Of a stretch of 64,000 nt of DNA, positions 52,676-62,549 are shown piece by piece (within the stretch, counting starts at the first letter, position 1; the number at the start of each line of letters is the position of its first letter). A program made the position numbers and the translations under genes. Source of the DNA: Paenibacillus azoreducens (GTDB lineage: Bacteria; Bacillota; Bacilli; Paenibacillales; Paenibacillaceae). The stretch spans positions 4,245,501 through 4,309,500 of the forward strand of contig NZ_AP025343.1 in assembly GCF_021654775.1 (NCBI RefSeq), given 5' to 3'. The notes below the pieces were generated by a model, which made no database searches, was not told the origin of the DNA, and saw only the letters and a program-made list of their open reading frames with translations.

Positions 52676-52763
52676 GGCAATTCTCCCTTGTCTAATCTTG
52701 GCATTACGGATGGAATAGGATAGTACCGTATTTTAATTTGTCGATTTACCCTTATCCGGATGA

Positions 52764-55202
52764 TTATCGAATCTTAACCCGCTGCAGGCGAAGGGCGTTC
52801 AACACGACGGAGACGGAACTCAATGCCATTGCAGCACCTGCGATCCAAGGCGCCAACAGTCCGAGTGCCGCAACCGGAATGCCCAGCGTGTTATAACCAA
52901 GCGCCCAGAACAGGTTTTGCTTGATGTTGCCCATCGTTTTGCGGCTCATGTAGATGGCATCCGGAATGCTCGACAGATCGCCGCGCATAAGCGTGACATC
53001 CGCTGCCTCCATCGCCACGTCCGTTCCTGTGCCAATCGCCATCCCGATATCCGCTGTTGCAAGAGCGGGCGCGTCATTGATGCCGTCACCGACCATGGCT
53101 ACCTTTTTACCTTCCGCCTGCAGTTTCTTCACTTCCTCCGCTTTACCTTCCGGCAGTACCTCGGCACGGACATGATCGATGCCGACCTGTGCAGCGATAG
53201 CCTTGGCGGTACGTTCGTTGTCACCGGTAATCATGATGACCTGAAGCCCCATTGCCTTCAAGCGGCTGACCGCTTCTTTCGAAGTTTCCTTAATGGTGTC
53301 GGCGACAGCTACCATACCGGCATACTCGCCATCTATTGCGACAAGCATGGCTGTTTTTCCGGCTTCCTCCAGACGTGCCATCACTTCATAAGCATGGGAT
53401 GCCGAGACGCCGAATTTCTCCATTAATCTGCGGGTGCCTATCAGCAGCCCTTTGTCTTCGACTGCGGCTTCAATGCCATAACCCGGAATCGCTTTAAACG
53501 TTTGTGTATTGGGAAGCGAGAGTCCTCGCTCCTGAATGCCAGCCACAATCGCTTCGGCAAGCGGATGTTCCGAATTTTTCTCTGCCGCGCCGACCAGTTT
53601 GAGGAATTCCTGCTCATCTCCCTCGGCTATGACATCCGTCAACTCAGGTTTGCCTTTCGTGACCGTACCCGTTTTATCCAAAATAATCGCATCGATTTTA
53701 TGCGTTTGTTCCAAATGTTCTCCGCCTTTGAACAGGATGCCCAGCTCTGCTGCGCGCCCGGAGCCGGCCATGATCGAGGTTGGCGTGGCAAGACCCAACG
53801 CGCATGGGCAGGCAATTACAAGTATGGCAATCGCTTTTTCAAGCGCAGAGGCAAAATCCCCTGGCGTAACGAGGAAGTACCAGACAAGGAATGCCACGAC
53901 CGCGATGCCGACGACAATCGGTACAAAAATACCGGAGATGATATCGGCTATCCGCTGAATCGGCGCCTTGGAGCCCTGAGCTTCTTCTACAACTTTGATG
54001 ATCTGGGCTAGTGCAGTTTCTTTGCCCACTTTGGTGGCCTTGATTCTTAACACGCCGTTTTTGTTCAGCGTCGCACCGATGACCGGATCGCCAGCCTTCT
54101 TCTCCACCGGTAAACTTTCGCCGGTCAGCATGGATTCATCGATCGATGATTCGCCTTCCAGCACCTCGCCGTCCACCGGCACTTTCTCCCCCGGCCGGAT
54201 CATGACGATATCGCCGGCAATGACCTCTTCTACCGGAACCGTTAGCTCTTGACCGTCTCGGATCACCCGCGCCGTTTTGGCCTGCAGTCCCATCAAGGAT
54301 TTGATGGCTTCTGACGTACGCCCCTTGGCCAGTGACTCAAACAATTTACCCATAATAACAAGCGTGATCAGAATGGCACTCGTTTCATAATACATGGAAG
54401 GACCGTTGTGCATTCCGCCTCCGCTAGCGTACCAATCAATCGTCAGATACAGGCTGTAAAAATACGCCGCCGAAGTTCCCAACGATACCAGTACATCCAT
54501 ATTGGCGCTGCCGTTGCGGAGCGCTTTGTAGGCCCCCACATAAAACGGCTTCCCGATGTAAAACTGCACCGGAGTTGCCAGTATCAGCTGAAACCATGGA
54601 TTCATGAAGAGATCCGGCAAATAAATCCATGAAGTAAAGGAAAAATGAGCGACCATCGACCAAAGTAATGGAATGGACAGGATGGCCGAAATCAGCAATT
54701 TTCGTTTTTGTTTCCGGATTCCGTCGTCCTTGCCGTTTTTTTGCTCATCTTTCTCTTCCGCGGTGATCGCTTTGTACCCAAGCTGCTTGACTTTATTTTG
54801 CATATCCGCCACGGAGATTTCACCAGGAGCATATTCCACGGTCGCGGTTTCCATTGCGAAATTAACGGAAGCGCTGGATACGCCCGACAGCTTGCTTAGT
54901 CCCTTTTCAATCCGGGTTGCGCATGCCGCGCAGGTCATCCCTTCAAGCTTCAAATGGGCTACTTCCTTCGCCGTGCCGTAACCGAGCTTCTGAATGGTTG
55001 CTTCCAGATCGCTCGGTCCGATCCGTTCGGGGTCATAAGTCACGCTCGCTCTTTCCAAAGCGAAGTTCACGTTCGCACCATCAACGCCTTCCAGTTTGTT
55101 CAAGCCTTTCTCAATCCGGTTCGCGCATGCCGCGCAAGTCATGCCGGTAATTTGCAGCGTCGTTTGCTTCTGCTGTTTCGTAGCAGCTGCCTCCATCATC
55201 AT
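52764..55202 (-). CDS. copA: CopA Cu(+)-exporting P1B-type ATPase
   Basis: 812 aa. Two N-terminal heavy-metal domains, each GMTCAAC (about residues 20 and 90), eight membrane helices, CPC motif in [13 protein letters not shown], phosphorylation site [13 protein letters not shown] actuator loop and [11 protein letters not shown] hinge. Pumps Cu(I) out of the cell. Start lies in a run of ATG codons after GGAGTGA; exact choice uncertain. Transcribed with the sirohaem-like gene, copZ and glutaredoxin genes; the promoter lies just upstream with a CsoR-like G-tract. Confidence 0.95.
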   Translation of the reverse strand: MMMEAAATKQQKQTTLQITGMTCAACANRIEKGLNKLEGVDGANVNFALERASVTYDPERIGPSDLEATIQKLGYGTAKEVAHLKLEGMTCAACATRIEKGLSKLSGVSSASVNFAMETATVEYAPGEISVADMQNKVKQLGYKAITAEEKDEQKNGKDDGIRKQKRKLLISAILSIPLLWSMVAHFSFTSWIYLPDLFMNPWFQLILATPVQFYIGKPFYVGAYKALRNGSANMDVLVSLGTSAAYFYSLYLTIDWYASGGGMHNGPSMYYETSAILITLVIMGKLFESLAKGRTSEAIKSLMGLQAKTARVIRDGQELTVPVEEVIAGDIVMIRPGEKVPVDGEVLEGESSIDESMLTGESLPVEKKAGDPVIGATLNKNGVLRIKATKVGKETALAQIIKVVEEAQGSKAPIQRIADIISGIFVPIVVGIAVVAFLVWYFLVTPGDFASALEKAIAILVIACPCALGLATPTSIMAGSGRAAELGILFKGGEHLEQTHKIDAIILDKTGTVTKGKPELTDVIAEGDEQEFLKLVGAAEKNSEHPLAEAIVAGIQERGLSLPNTQTFKAIPGYGIEAAVEDKGLLIGTRRLMEKFGVSASHAYEVMARLEEAGKTAMLVAIDGEYAGMVAVADTIKETSKEAVSRLKAMGLQVIMITGDNERTAKAIAAQVGIDHVRAEVLPEGKAEEVKKLQAEGKKVAMVGDGINDAPALATADIGMAIGTGTDVAMEAADVTLMRGDLSSIPDAIYMSRKTMGNIKQNLFWALGYNTLGIPVAALGLLAPWIAGAAMALSSVSVVLNALRLQRVKIR

Positions 55203-55281
55203 TCACTCCAATATGATCAAAGTTTTTATAAACGAATCCATCATCGCATTAACAATGTCTTCCATTGTCTTGCTTGTTTTT

Positions 55282-55311
55282 AGTATACCCCCTCACCCTA
55301 TATTTCGTCAA
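55282..55311 (-). promoter_or_regulatory. copA promoter with candidate CsoR site
   Basis: Minus-strand -35 TTGACG (55311-55306), 18 bases, -10 TATACT (55287-55282). The spacer contains ATAGGGTGAGGGGGTAT, resembling one half of the CsoR operator TACCCNNNGGGGGTA; a second ATAGGGTACAGGGGTAC lies 20-30 bases upstream. Confidence 0.6.
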
Positions 55312-55451
55312 TATATTTTACAGTACCCCTGTACCCTATTCTAATTGCGAAATATTCCATTCCTTGAATAATTAGCTATAATATGCACTACATCCTATGC
55401 TAACCGCATATAAAAAGCTCATCTGTACAGCATAAATACATGCTTAAATAA

Positions 55452-55575
55452 CCCCACAAAGTGGAGCCTATGCTTCGATGCTTATTCCAAATACTTTGCG
55501 GGGACCCCGGAAATTCTACCCCACAAAGTGACGCGTGACCTTTGGAGCCTATTCCGATTACTTTGCGGGGACCCC
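55452..55575. repeat. CAAAGT/ACTTTGCGGGG stem-loop repeat, copies 2 and 3
   Basis: Two 57-bp copies, 55452-55508 and 55519-55575, each starting CCCCACAAAGTG and ending ACTTTGCGGGGACCCC, so the ends pair in a hairpin. They lie at a 67-base period. The remainder of the 55203-55633 gap is A/T-rich promoter DNA and the csoR terminator. Confidence 0.85.
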
Positions 55576-55602
55576 AAAGATCTTATAAAATCTGTAATCG
55601 TT

Positions 55603-55623
55603 AAAAAGCCGCCTTGCGGCGGC
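55603..55623 (-). terminator. Terminator after csoR
   Basis: GCCGCC-GCAA-GGCGGC-TTTTT on the minus strand, 11 bases past the csoR stop. It separates csoR from copA, so copA needs its own promoter. Confidence 0.92.
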
Positions 55624-55633
55624 CTTCCATACG

Positions 55634-55984
55634 TTACTTGATTAATTTGTTCATCGTGGTCATCAGTTCCGTCAGCACTTCCTGATCGCCTTCCTGTATC
55701 CGTTGCACCACGCAGCTCTTCATATGATGCTCGAGCAGCAATTTCCCCACACCATTTAAAGCGGATTGTACGGAGGCAATCTGGTTCAGAACATCATCGC
55801 AATACGTATCTTTTTCAATCAGGCCTTTGATGCCCCGCACTTGACCTTCGATGCGGTTCAAACGGCTGATAAGACTGTTTTTAACCTTGTCAGAGTGATG
55901 GCTTTTCCGTTCCGAATGGTCGCCGCAGCAAGCTTCCTTCTTCTGTTCCATGTTCTCATCCATCATTTCCGGCATCGTGTTCAT
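55634..55984 (-). CDS. csoR: CsoR copper-sensing repressor
   Basis: 116 aa. Cu(I) ligands Cys62 (DTYCDDV), His87 and Cys91 (HHMKSCVV) are all present, on a helical-bundle fold (LISRLNRIEGQVRGIKGLI). Cu(I) binding releases it from DNA and turns on copA. The first 35 residues are an additional His/Cys-rich tail (CCGDHSERKSHH), not part of the core fold and possibly metal-buffering. AAGGAGG precedes the ATG. It is a separate unit upstream of copA. Confidence 0.93.
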   Translation of the reverse strand: MNTMPEMMDENMEQKKEACCGDHSERKSHHSDKVKNSLISRLNRIEGQVRGIKGLIEKDTYCDDVLNQIASVQSALNGVGKLLLEHHMKSCVVQRIQEGDQEVLTELMTTMNKLIK

Positions 55985-56118
55985 CGGCTCGCCTCCTTTA
56001 CCTTTATTCCCTATTATACTCGGCAAGCGAACGGAAACAAAGCATTCTCACAATCCTTTGGGCGAGAGGCTTTGATGCCGGATGAATGACGGCCGCCATG
56101 CCAGTTTCCGCTGCACCT

Positions 56119-56910
56119 TTATTTCAGCGCCACAATCGTTTGAACGGAAATCTGTTCAGCAAAAATCCCTTCCGGATGAATCTCATGCAAAGCCGAGCGC
56201 ATTTCCGCTTCGAATTGTTCGATTCTTTCCCCGAAAAAATGCCTTGCGCCATACGATGTAGAATAAATATTGCCGAGTATGGATTCAATCGTCCAGTTAT
56301 GCGTATACTCCGGGAGGGTATGTTTCTTAACGCTGCGAAACGGGAATTTGCTGATCGTATCCTCATATTTTTCCTTGGGAGGGGTGTATGTACCTTGTCC
56401 CGCCCTTCTCTGCGGACCCAGATATGCCTTCATTATTTCATCCACGCGCTGCTGCCAAACGAGCGGCTCCTTGTCCTGTTGATCATTGTCAGTTATGACA
56501 ATGCCGCCGCCTTCTTCAAGGCGTGGATACACTGCATTCAATACAGCTTCCCGATCCATCCAGTGGAATGCCTTGGCAATAGTGACCAGCCGAAAGGAAG
56601 ATTGCTCCGCAGCTTTCTCCTCTGCCCTGCCATGAATCCAGTTCATGTTCGTCAGCCGGTTGATATCCGACAGGCGCCTGGCAAGCATCAGCATTTCCTC
56701 CTCCGGATCAACACCGATAATTTCCTCAAACCAATCGCTGAAACGCATCGCCAGCTGGCCGGTTCCGCAGCCCAGGTCCACCATGCGCCCTTGTCCGTCC
56801 AATCTGAAGAAATCGACGATAAACCGGATCAACGAAGACGGATAGGCAGGACGGTACTGGGCGTAGTAAGAGGCAGTCCCCTTAAACAGGTCATCGCCAT
56901 ATAAGCTCAT
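56119..56910 (-). CDS. Class I SAM-dependent methyltransferase
   Basis: 263 aa Rossmann-type methyltransferase: motif I MVDLGCGTGQLA (about 43-54), IIGVDPEEEML, and the FHWMDREAVL segment typical of the UbiE/YcgJ-like group. Substrate is unknown. The C-terminal 120 residues form a lid-like region. It is flanked by an unrelated csoR and VanW gene. ATG is preceded by GGAAGGGG. Confidence 0.85.
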   Translation of the reverse strand: MSLYGDDLFKGTASYYAQYRPAYPSSLIRFIVDFFRLDGQGRMVDLGCGTGQLAMRFSDWFEEIIGVDPEEEMLMLARRLSDINRLTNMNWIHGRAEEKAAEQSSFRLVTIAKAFHWMDREAVLNAVYPRLEEGGGIVITDNDQQDKEPLVWQQRVDEIMKAYLGPQRRAGQGTYTPPKEKYEDTISKFPFRSVKKHTLPEYTHNWTIESILGNIYSTSYGARHFFGERIEQFEAEMRSALHEIHPEGIFAEQISVQTIVALK

Positions 56911-57077
56911 AGCTTGTCCCCTTCCTTGTGAATCGGATAAACTTGATTCGACTTGTCCTTATACAACAACTTTATTGGTGAATTTCAGAAATTGCCGCAC
57001 ACTCGAAGTTAACATTTTCCACCTGAGGAATCAATCGTTAACATTCTATTCTTTTGTTTGGATGCAAATAGAACTTT

Positions 57078-57893
57078 TTAATTCCCGGACTCAAGCAACG
57101 GCTGATACATCATCAGCGCGCGGTTCTCCGTAATAAACTCATCCGCAATCTGCTCTCCATCTGTATTAAAAACTTTACGGTAGATGCTGTTGTAACGCTC
57201 ATAACCACCCCAATAAAGTTGGGAAATGCGGTGTTCCTTTTCATAAATTTCGTAGCGGTGCGGCAGCGGCGCCATCGTTCTCCACTCCCCGGTCAAATCG
57301 CCTTCTTTCATGCCGAGCCGAAGCTGGTACGGCACTTCGGTGTTATTTCTGATGCGGAGATCCAAATAATTATAGGCGCATGTCGCTCCGCTTCCAAACG
57401 GCTGCGTCCGGTTCGAGTCGGGAAAAACGTCATAGCTGTGGCGATGCCTTTCGATCACTTCAAGCGGGGTGTGCAGCGTGATCCAATACAGCAAATTGGA
57501 GAGCTGGCAGAGACCTCCGCCGATTCCCGGCTTGAAACCTCCATAAAATAGAACCATCCCATCAACGTATCCCTTCCTGCGGGTAGGCTTGCCGATCAGT
57601 CTCCAGTAGGAAAAGGTTTCTCCCGGCATGATCGTAATGCCCTGCAGGCGTTCCATCGCGATTTTCAGATTCGTGATTTTATTATGCTGCAGCCACATAT
57701 CCACGTCTTTCAGCTGTCTGAGCATCGGCGTCCGGTGTTCGGAAATCCGGTAAGGCAGAAGCTCATCATTCTTTGTTTTTGCAAACCGATCCCCACCGAA
57801 AATCCACTCCAAATACCGCCTGCCCCTGTAATACGTCGTCCCCAGCTTAAGTCTCCATTTGGACCGCTGCACCGGTTTTTGTATCGCTCCCAT
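57078..57893 (-). CDS. VanW family protein
   Basis: 271 aa. The VanW domain is at about 55-240: TNLKIAMERLQGITIMPGE, FSYWRLIGKPTRRKGYVDGM, GIGGGLCQLSNLLYW and HSYDVFPD. VanW genes accompany some glycopeptide-resistance clusters, yet most members are chromosomal with unknown function; no other van gene is visible. No clear signal peptide. The ATG with GGAGAG upstream is chosen over an earlier one whose extra 23 residues lack support. Confidence 0.87.
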   Translation of the reverse strand: MGAIQKPVQRSKWRLKLGTTYYRGRRYLEWIFGGDRFAKTKNDELLPYRISEHRTPMLRQLKDVDMWLQHNKITNLKIAMERLQGITIMPGETFSYWRLIGKPTRRKGYVDGMVLFYGGFKPGIGGGLCQLSNLLYWITLHTPLEVIERHRHSYDVFPDSNRTQPFGSGATCAYNYLDLRIRNNTEVPYQLRLGMKEGDLTGEWRTMAPLPHRYEIYEKEHRISQLYWGGYERYNSIYRKVFNTDGEQIADEFITENRALMMYQPLLESGN

Positions 57894-58118
57894 CCTTTCC
57901 ACTCTCCCCATCGGTATGAAACATGCCAATCGCATTTCCGCATACGTAAAAAGGGCCTGCAAAAGGTCTCCGCAACCCCTTCATGTTGATCGTTAATTTA
58001 TGATAACATACTTGTATATATGGAAGAATATGCCGAATCTCAATTTTTAAATTAGATACCTGCATATACCAAAAACGGATTACGGCAGCAGCATATTTCA
58101 TAAAAGAGCTGGACTGCA

Positions 58119-58910
58119 GTGAATAAAGAGCATACCGCCGTAGTAGAAAAAGCGATCCGTTATATGAAAGATCATTTGGATGAGGATATTACCTCCGGTT
58201 TTCTTGCTTCTTATGTTGGCTACAGTTCTTTTCATTTTGTACGGATCTTCAAGAACGTCACAGGCATTTCGCCCCGTCATTTCCTGTCCGCCCTCCAGAT
58301 GGAAGCGGGAAAAACGGCCTTGCTGCAAGATCCCTCGCTGCTGATGAAAATACTGCTTTCTGTCGGCTTCCACAGTCCAGGCTCCTTCAATACTCGCTTC
58401 AAGCCAAATGTCGGCATGTCACCGCGCAAGTTCAGCATTGACTCGCTATCTTTATCCAGTTATGTCAGACAATACGAACATGAAGAGCTGCAATTGGAAG
58501 AGCATAGGTCCAATCGGAGCGTTTCGCAGCAAATCCGCTGCCATATCGAAGCACCCGCTGATTTTCGCGGCATTATTTTCGTCGGCTTGTTTACGCACCC
58601 AATTCCAGATCAAAAACCCGCGGCGGGGACCGCCTTGAACCGGAAGAAGCGGACATGCTCGTTTACCGATGTTCCTTCGGGGACTTATTATGCATTAGCT
58701 GCCGGCATTCCATGAAGTCTGAATCCGAAGGATTATTTTGTTCTGACCCATTCCCTGCGCGGTAAATCCCTTACTGCAATTGAAGTCACGGGGCACTCCA
58801 ACCTGGATGTACATATTTTGCTTCGGGAACCTCTCGACGTTGATCCGCCCATCGTCATCAATTTGCCGCTGCTCCTTTTCGAGCAAAAAGAACGAAACAC
58901 AGCAAAGTAG
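58119..58910 (+). pseudogene. AraC family regulator interrupted by an in-frame TGA
   Basis: The frame starts at GTG, runs through two AraC helix-turn-helix motifs (DITSGFLASYVGYSSFHFV, ILLSVGFHSPGSFNTRFK; residues about 8-105) into an effector domain, and meets TGA at 58713-58715. Reading through gives SLNPKDYFVLTHSLRGKSLT and a natural TAG at 58908-58910, all in the same frame. A TGG-to-TGA change at codon 199 of 264 fits. The intact N-terminal part still carries the DNA-binding domain and may be made. Alternatives are a sequencing error or read-through. Confidence 0.75.
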
Positions 58911-59044
58911 AAGAACTTGTCCCTTCTTATCACGGTTATAATACGAGCTGAAAATAAAACATTCAGCGGAGAAAACAGGTAAGATGAATATTTGCGTGAG
59001 TTCGATTCGATCATTTTTAATCTCTGTGTAAGGAGGATACGGAC

Positions 59045-59509
59045 ATGACGATCAAACAGGAAATACATATTGATGCTTCCCCCCATACCGTGTGGAACGC
59101 ATGGACCAACCCTGATCTCATTACGGTTTGGTTTGCTCCGGCAGCCCGTGTTGAGCCGGTTGTTGGGGGGCGTTTCGAGCTTTATTTTGACCCGGCTGAT
59201 CCAAAACGAATGAATACGGCAGGCTGCCGCATCATCGCTATGAATGCCCCCAATCAGTTTGCATTTGAATGGAAAGGACCCGATCCATTTGCAGACGTCA
59301 TGAATATTCCGGGCCAATTGACCTGGGTAGAAATTATGCTGAAGCCATGTGCAGGAGATACAACCCGGCTTCAAATGAAGCATTCGGGCTGGGGAGCTTC
59401 CTCGGATTGGCAGGAGGCCAAAGCTTGGCACGTGGAAGCCTGGAAGCAAGTCCTCGTGAGCCTCAAGTCTGCCGTTGAATCCGGCGAAGGCGATCATTGC
59501 TGCGGTTAA
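59045..59509 (+). CDS. SRPBCC/AHSA1-type START-like protein
   Basis: 154 aa. The fold is marked by IDASPHTVWNAWTNPDLITVWF at the N-terminus and a C-terminal helix (WHVEAWKQVLVSLKSAVESG). These proteins bind hydrophobic ligands or assist Hsp90; many are stress genes next to small regulators. An upstream AraC-type regulator lies in the same direction but is broken. AAGGAGG lies before the ATG. Ends in a Cys-rich DHCCG tail. Confidence 0.83.
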   Translation: MTIKQEIHIDASPHTVWNAWTNPDLITVWFAPAARVEPVVGGRFELYFDPADPKRMNTAGCRIIAMNAPNQFAFEWKGPDPFADVMNIPGQLTWVEIMLKPCAGDTTRLQMKHSGWGASSDWQEAKAWHVEAWKQVLVSLKSAVESGEGDHCCG

Positions 59510-59516
59510 AATAACA

Positions 59517-59567
59517 AAGAGGCTGTCCCCCGGCGGCTCCGGCAACCGCCGCTCGGGAGAGCCTCTT
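59517..59567. terminator. Bidirectional terminator
   Basis: AAGAGGCT...AGCCTCTT outer stem with an inner GGCGG/CCGCC stem, between converging SRPBCC and YitT genes. Confidence 0.85.
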
Positions 59568-59578
59568 CGTCATTGCAA

Positions 59579-60463
59579 TTATTTTTTCCTGCCGACCTCA
59601 AAACGCCGGGCAAAAACCACTTTCGCTTCCGGATCCATCCGCTTCACTACCGCTTTAAAACGCGGAATGTCCAAAACGTGCACAGTGTACCGCAAACCGT
59701 CATGCTCTATGTCTCTGTCATCCACGTTCGGAAATGAAGTTTCCGTGTCAAGCTGTATTCTCCGCTTGATCTCAAGCCTGATCTCTTCCAGGTTGGAGGA
59801 TGTCACGCATACCGATCTCCGCGTCCCCCATAATATCAATGCGGATGTCTCGTATGCGGCTATACAGGCCAGAGCCGAATACAAAGTTCTTTCCCATCCC
59901 ATTGCCGCCCCGGCGCATATCAATACAGCACCATGACAGACGAGAAACAGATGTTTCATTAAAAATATCCGGTTGAAGCGCATAAACGCGATTGGTCTGA
60001 CCTGACAATTCTCCTCAAGTCCCAACGTATCCAGCAATCCTCCCGATTTAACCGCCAATCCGGCCCCGATTCCCAGGCATACTCCGCCTGCCAAGGCTGC
60101 GATCACCGGTTCGCCGCTCATGGCGGGTAACGGAGTAAGCAGAACCGCCGAGCCCGCAAAAGCTAACAGCCCCGGCAGCACATTTAGCAGAACCGGTCTA
60201 CGGCCTAGAAGTGAGTATAAGAACAGGAGCGGCAAATTGAACAGCAGCAGCAGGACGCCGAAATGCTTTTCCGTGTAAAAAGACACCAAAGCCGAAATCC
60301 CTGTGACGCCTCCCGCGATAAGCTCATGGGGATGCAGGAACAACTCGAGTCCTGCCGATGCCGCTATCCCTCCCAATACCGACTGCAGAATCATTTTCCC
60401 TTTCGAGTAAAAACGCATCCGCTCTTTAGTCGGCCTCGCGGCGTCATTCATCATCCGATTCAT
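59579..60463 (-). CDS. YitT family membrane protein (DUF161/DUF2179)
   Basis: 294 aa. Five or six membrane helices in the first 200 residues (GLELFLHPHELIAGGVTGIS, LKSGG-like AVKSGGLLDTLGL) and a cytoplasmic DUF2179 tail (about 215-290). Family role is not established; several YitT proteins are linked to spore or stress physiology. AAGGAGG lies before the ATG; the frame could extend six codons. Single gene. Confidence 0.84.
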   Translation of the reverse strand: MNRMMNDAARPTKERMRFYSKGKMILQSVLGGIAASAGLELFLHPHELIAGGVTGISALVSFYTEKHFGVLLLLFNLPLLFLYSLLGRRPVLLNVLPGLLAFAGSAVLLTPLPAMSGEPVIAALAGGVCLGIGAGLAVKSGGLLDTLGLEENCQVRPIAFMRFNRIFLMKHLFLVCHGAVLICAGAAMGWERTLYSALACIAAYETSALILWGTRRSVCVTSSNLEEIRLEIKRRIQLDTETSFPNVDDRDIEHDGLRYTVHVLDIPRFKAVVKRMDPEAKVVFARRFEVGRKK

Positions 60464-60522
60464 AACCTTCCCTCCTTGCAATTGGAAGCAGAAGCATCAT
60501 GACTTTTTGAGATTTAAAGCGC

Positions 60523-61734
60523 CTATTCCTGCTGTACGCGCCTGTCTTTAAACTTAAACCAGCGGTTCAACATTATAAAAATCGGCTTGGATTGCTTGGT
60601 CAACAGCGGCCCGAGAATGGCCAGAATTAGCACATAAACCGCCGCAAAAGGCTGAAGTATTTCCATTAATCCCCCATCCTTCCCGAGGTTGGCCATAATA
60701 ATGGAAAACTCCCCTCTCGCCACTATCGTCAGGCCGATATTCGCTGACGCCTTCGGAGATAAGGATGCCGTACGTCCGGCGATCATCCCTGCGCTGAAGT
60801 TACCGATCAAGGTAATGATAACCGCAGCCAGCGCGAGCCAAACCGCATTGCCGCCAAGGGACATCGGATCGATGGATAAGCCGAAGCTGAAAAAGAAAAC
60901 TGCGCCAAAGAAATCCCGGAACGGCATGATCAGATGCTCAATCCGTTTGGCATGCTCCGTCTCGGCCAGCACCAATCCGACCAGCAGCGCACCGATCGCT
61001 TCAGCCACATGGATGGTCTCCGAAAAACCGGCAACCAGAAACAAAGTTCCGAAAACTACCAGAGCGAACAATTCATTGGAACGGATCCGCAGCCATTTGT
61101 TCAGCAGAGGAACAGCTTTACGTCCAAGAATAAGCACCGCGAGCATAAATCCGAGAGCTACTAACGCGGACAGCAGCACCCCGCCCAAGGAACTGGAGTC
61201 GCTCAGCACGAACCCCGATAAAATGGAAATATATACGGCCAGGAACACATCTTCGAACATAATGATTCCGAGTATCATTTCCGTCTCGCTATTTGCCGTG
61301 CGTTTCAGATCCACCAATACCTTCGCAGCTATGGCACTCGATGATATCGTTGTAATTCCGGCAATGACTAGTGTCTCCGCCAACGGAAACCCGCTAAGAA
61401 ACCCGAGCAGCAGCCCTAACGTGAAATTAATGCCAATATATATCGAACCGCCAACCACGATGGAACGTCCCGACTTGATCAGCCTGCCGACCGAAAATTC
61501 CAGTCCCAGATAAAAAAGCAGGAACAGGACTCCGATTCTTCCCATAAAGTCGATAAAGGGAGCGCTGTCGATAAAGCGGAAATCAAAATGCCAAAGTTCC
61601 ATTGCATGCGGCCCTACGGCCATCCCGATCAATATATAAAAAGGAATGACGGAGAAGCGAAGCTTCGCCGAAATTAACCCTCCAAGCGCAATCAGTCCAA
61701 GCGCCAAACCAATTTCAAATACCAAATGCTCCAT
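60523..61734 (-). CDS. khtU: KhtU-type CPA2 K+/H+ antiporter
   Basis: 403 aa with twelve to thirteen membrane helices of the Kef/CPA2 family: LSFYLGLEF-like LLFYLGLEFSVGRL, ISSSAIAAKVLVDL, MFEDVFLAVY with the ion-path Asp, and GRSIVVGG. No TrkA-N domain is fused; instead the partner regulator is the upstream gene, as in B. subtilis KhtTU. It expels K+ and is opened by signals such as c-di-AMP or alkaline pH (family knowledge). The start lies four bases after the KhtT stop. Confidence 0.9.
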   Translation of the reverse strand: MEHLVFEIGLALGLIALGGLISAKLRFSVIPFYILIGMAVGPHAMELWHFDFRFIDSAPFIDFMGRIGVLFLLFYLGLEFSVGRLIKSGRSIVVGGSIYIGINFTLGLLLGFLSGFPLAETLVIAGITTISSSAIAAKVLVDLKRTANSETEMILGIIMFEDVFLAVYISILSGFVLSDSSSLGGVLLSALVALGFMLAVLILGRKAVPLLNKWLRIRSNELFALVVFGTLFLVAGFSETIHVAEAIGALLVGLVLAETEHAKRIEHLIMPFRDFFGAVFFFSFGLSIDPMSLGGNAVWLALAAVIITLIGNFSAGMIAGRTASLSPKASANIGLTIVARGEFSIIMANLGKDGGLMEILQPFAAVYVLILAILGPLLTKQSKPIFIMLNRWFKFKDRRVQQE

Positions 61735-61738
61735 CCTT

Positions 61739-62233
61739 TCACCCGCTTCCGTTCATTAGGATTTGTTTAAAACGTTTTTGCTGCTCCCTTTCGCCTACGG
61801 CGATCACCGTTGCTTCCATATTTAAAACCGCGGTTGGACCAGGATTACTTTGTTTTCCTTTTTTCTTATCCATCAATGCGATCACGGATGCGCCGGAATT
61901 TTGCCTGATATTCAGCTCGCCGATGGTTTTGCCAACGCACGCATAATGCGGTTCGATTCTGTACCATTCGATCGTAAGTTCGTCGAACGCCATCTCCACA
62001 CTTTCCAACTGCTTCGGCTTATAGACCATCCCGCCGATTAGAGCGGCAAGCTGTCTCGCTTCCTGGTCCTCCAGCGTCACCATCGAAATACTCTCATCAA
62101 GATTTTCATAGGAAAAATGATACAGTTCACGTCTTCCGTCATCATGGATCACCACAACAATCCGGTCGCCACTCGCGGCGTCCATCTGATATTTCATCCC
62201 GATCCCCGGTAAAAAAGACTCACGAATATCCAT
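61739..62233 (-). CDS. khtT: KhtT-type regulatory subunit (TrkA-C/RCK_C)
   Basis: 164 aa. N-terminal domain about 1-70 (MDIRESFLPGIGMKYQMDAA), then an RCK_C domain (about 75-160: ESVEMAFDELTIEWYRIEPH, CVGKTIGELNIRQNSGASVI, VIAVGERE). KhtT binds c-di-AMP and gates KhtU. AGGAGG precedes the ATG. Translation is coupled to khtU. Confidence 0.9.
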   Translation of the reverse strand: MDIRESFLPGIGMKYQMDAASGDRIVVVIHDDGRRELYHFSYENLDESISMVTLEDQEARQLAALIGGMVYKPKQLESVEMAFDELTIEWYRIEPHYACVGKTIGELNIRQNSGASVIALMDKKKGKQSNPGPTAVLNMEATVIAVGEREQQKRFKQILMNGSG

Positions 62234-62549
62234 AGAAATATTGCCTCCTGAACTTTAATTATTATATTGGGAAAATTTTCACATAACGTTCGGATCTCAT
62301 AAAAACTTCAAATACCTTCTATTTTTTTGCAAATTTCGATTCCAAACGCTTCGCGGAACAATATACACACGAGCGAAACCGTCTCGCTCGATATATGCTT
62401 GAAGCCGCTTCTTGGATTTTTGATAAATCATCAGTTGAATATGCGTTTTTGGGTATGAGAAATAAACCGTTCCTGAATCGGATTTTTTTCAGCATAAACA
62501 CACTTGCCTGCGGTCAGCCGAAAAAGGAACCGTCAATGGGTAGGCAATA
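62234..62549. other. Gap without a recognisable gene
   Basis: A/T-rich region upstream of khtT. A 60-codon minus-strand open frame at 62319-62501 has no ribosome site and no protein-like pattern. I see no riboswitch or repeat. Confidence 0.5.

Noticed and set aside
57078..57893. Glycopeptide-resistance locus suggested by VanW
   Set aside because: No vanA/B, vanH, vanX, vanS or vanR genes nearby; VanW-domain proteins are common without resistance.
62319..62501. 60-codon minus-strand open frame
   Set aside because: No ribosome site and no conserved features; basic composition expected from A/T-rich noncoding DNA.
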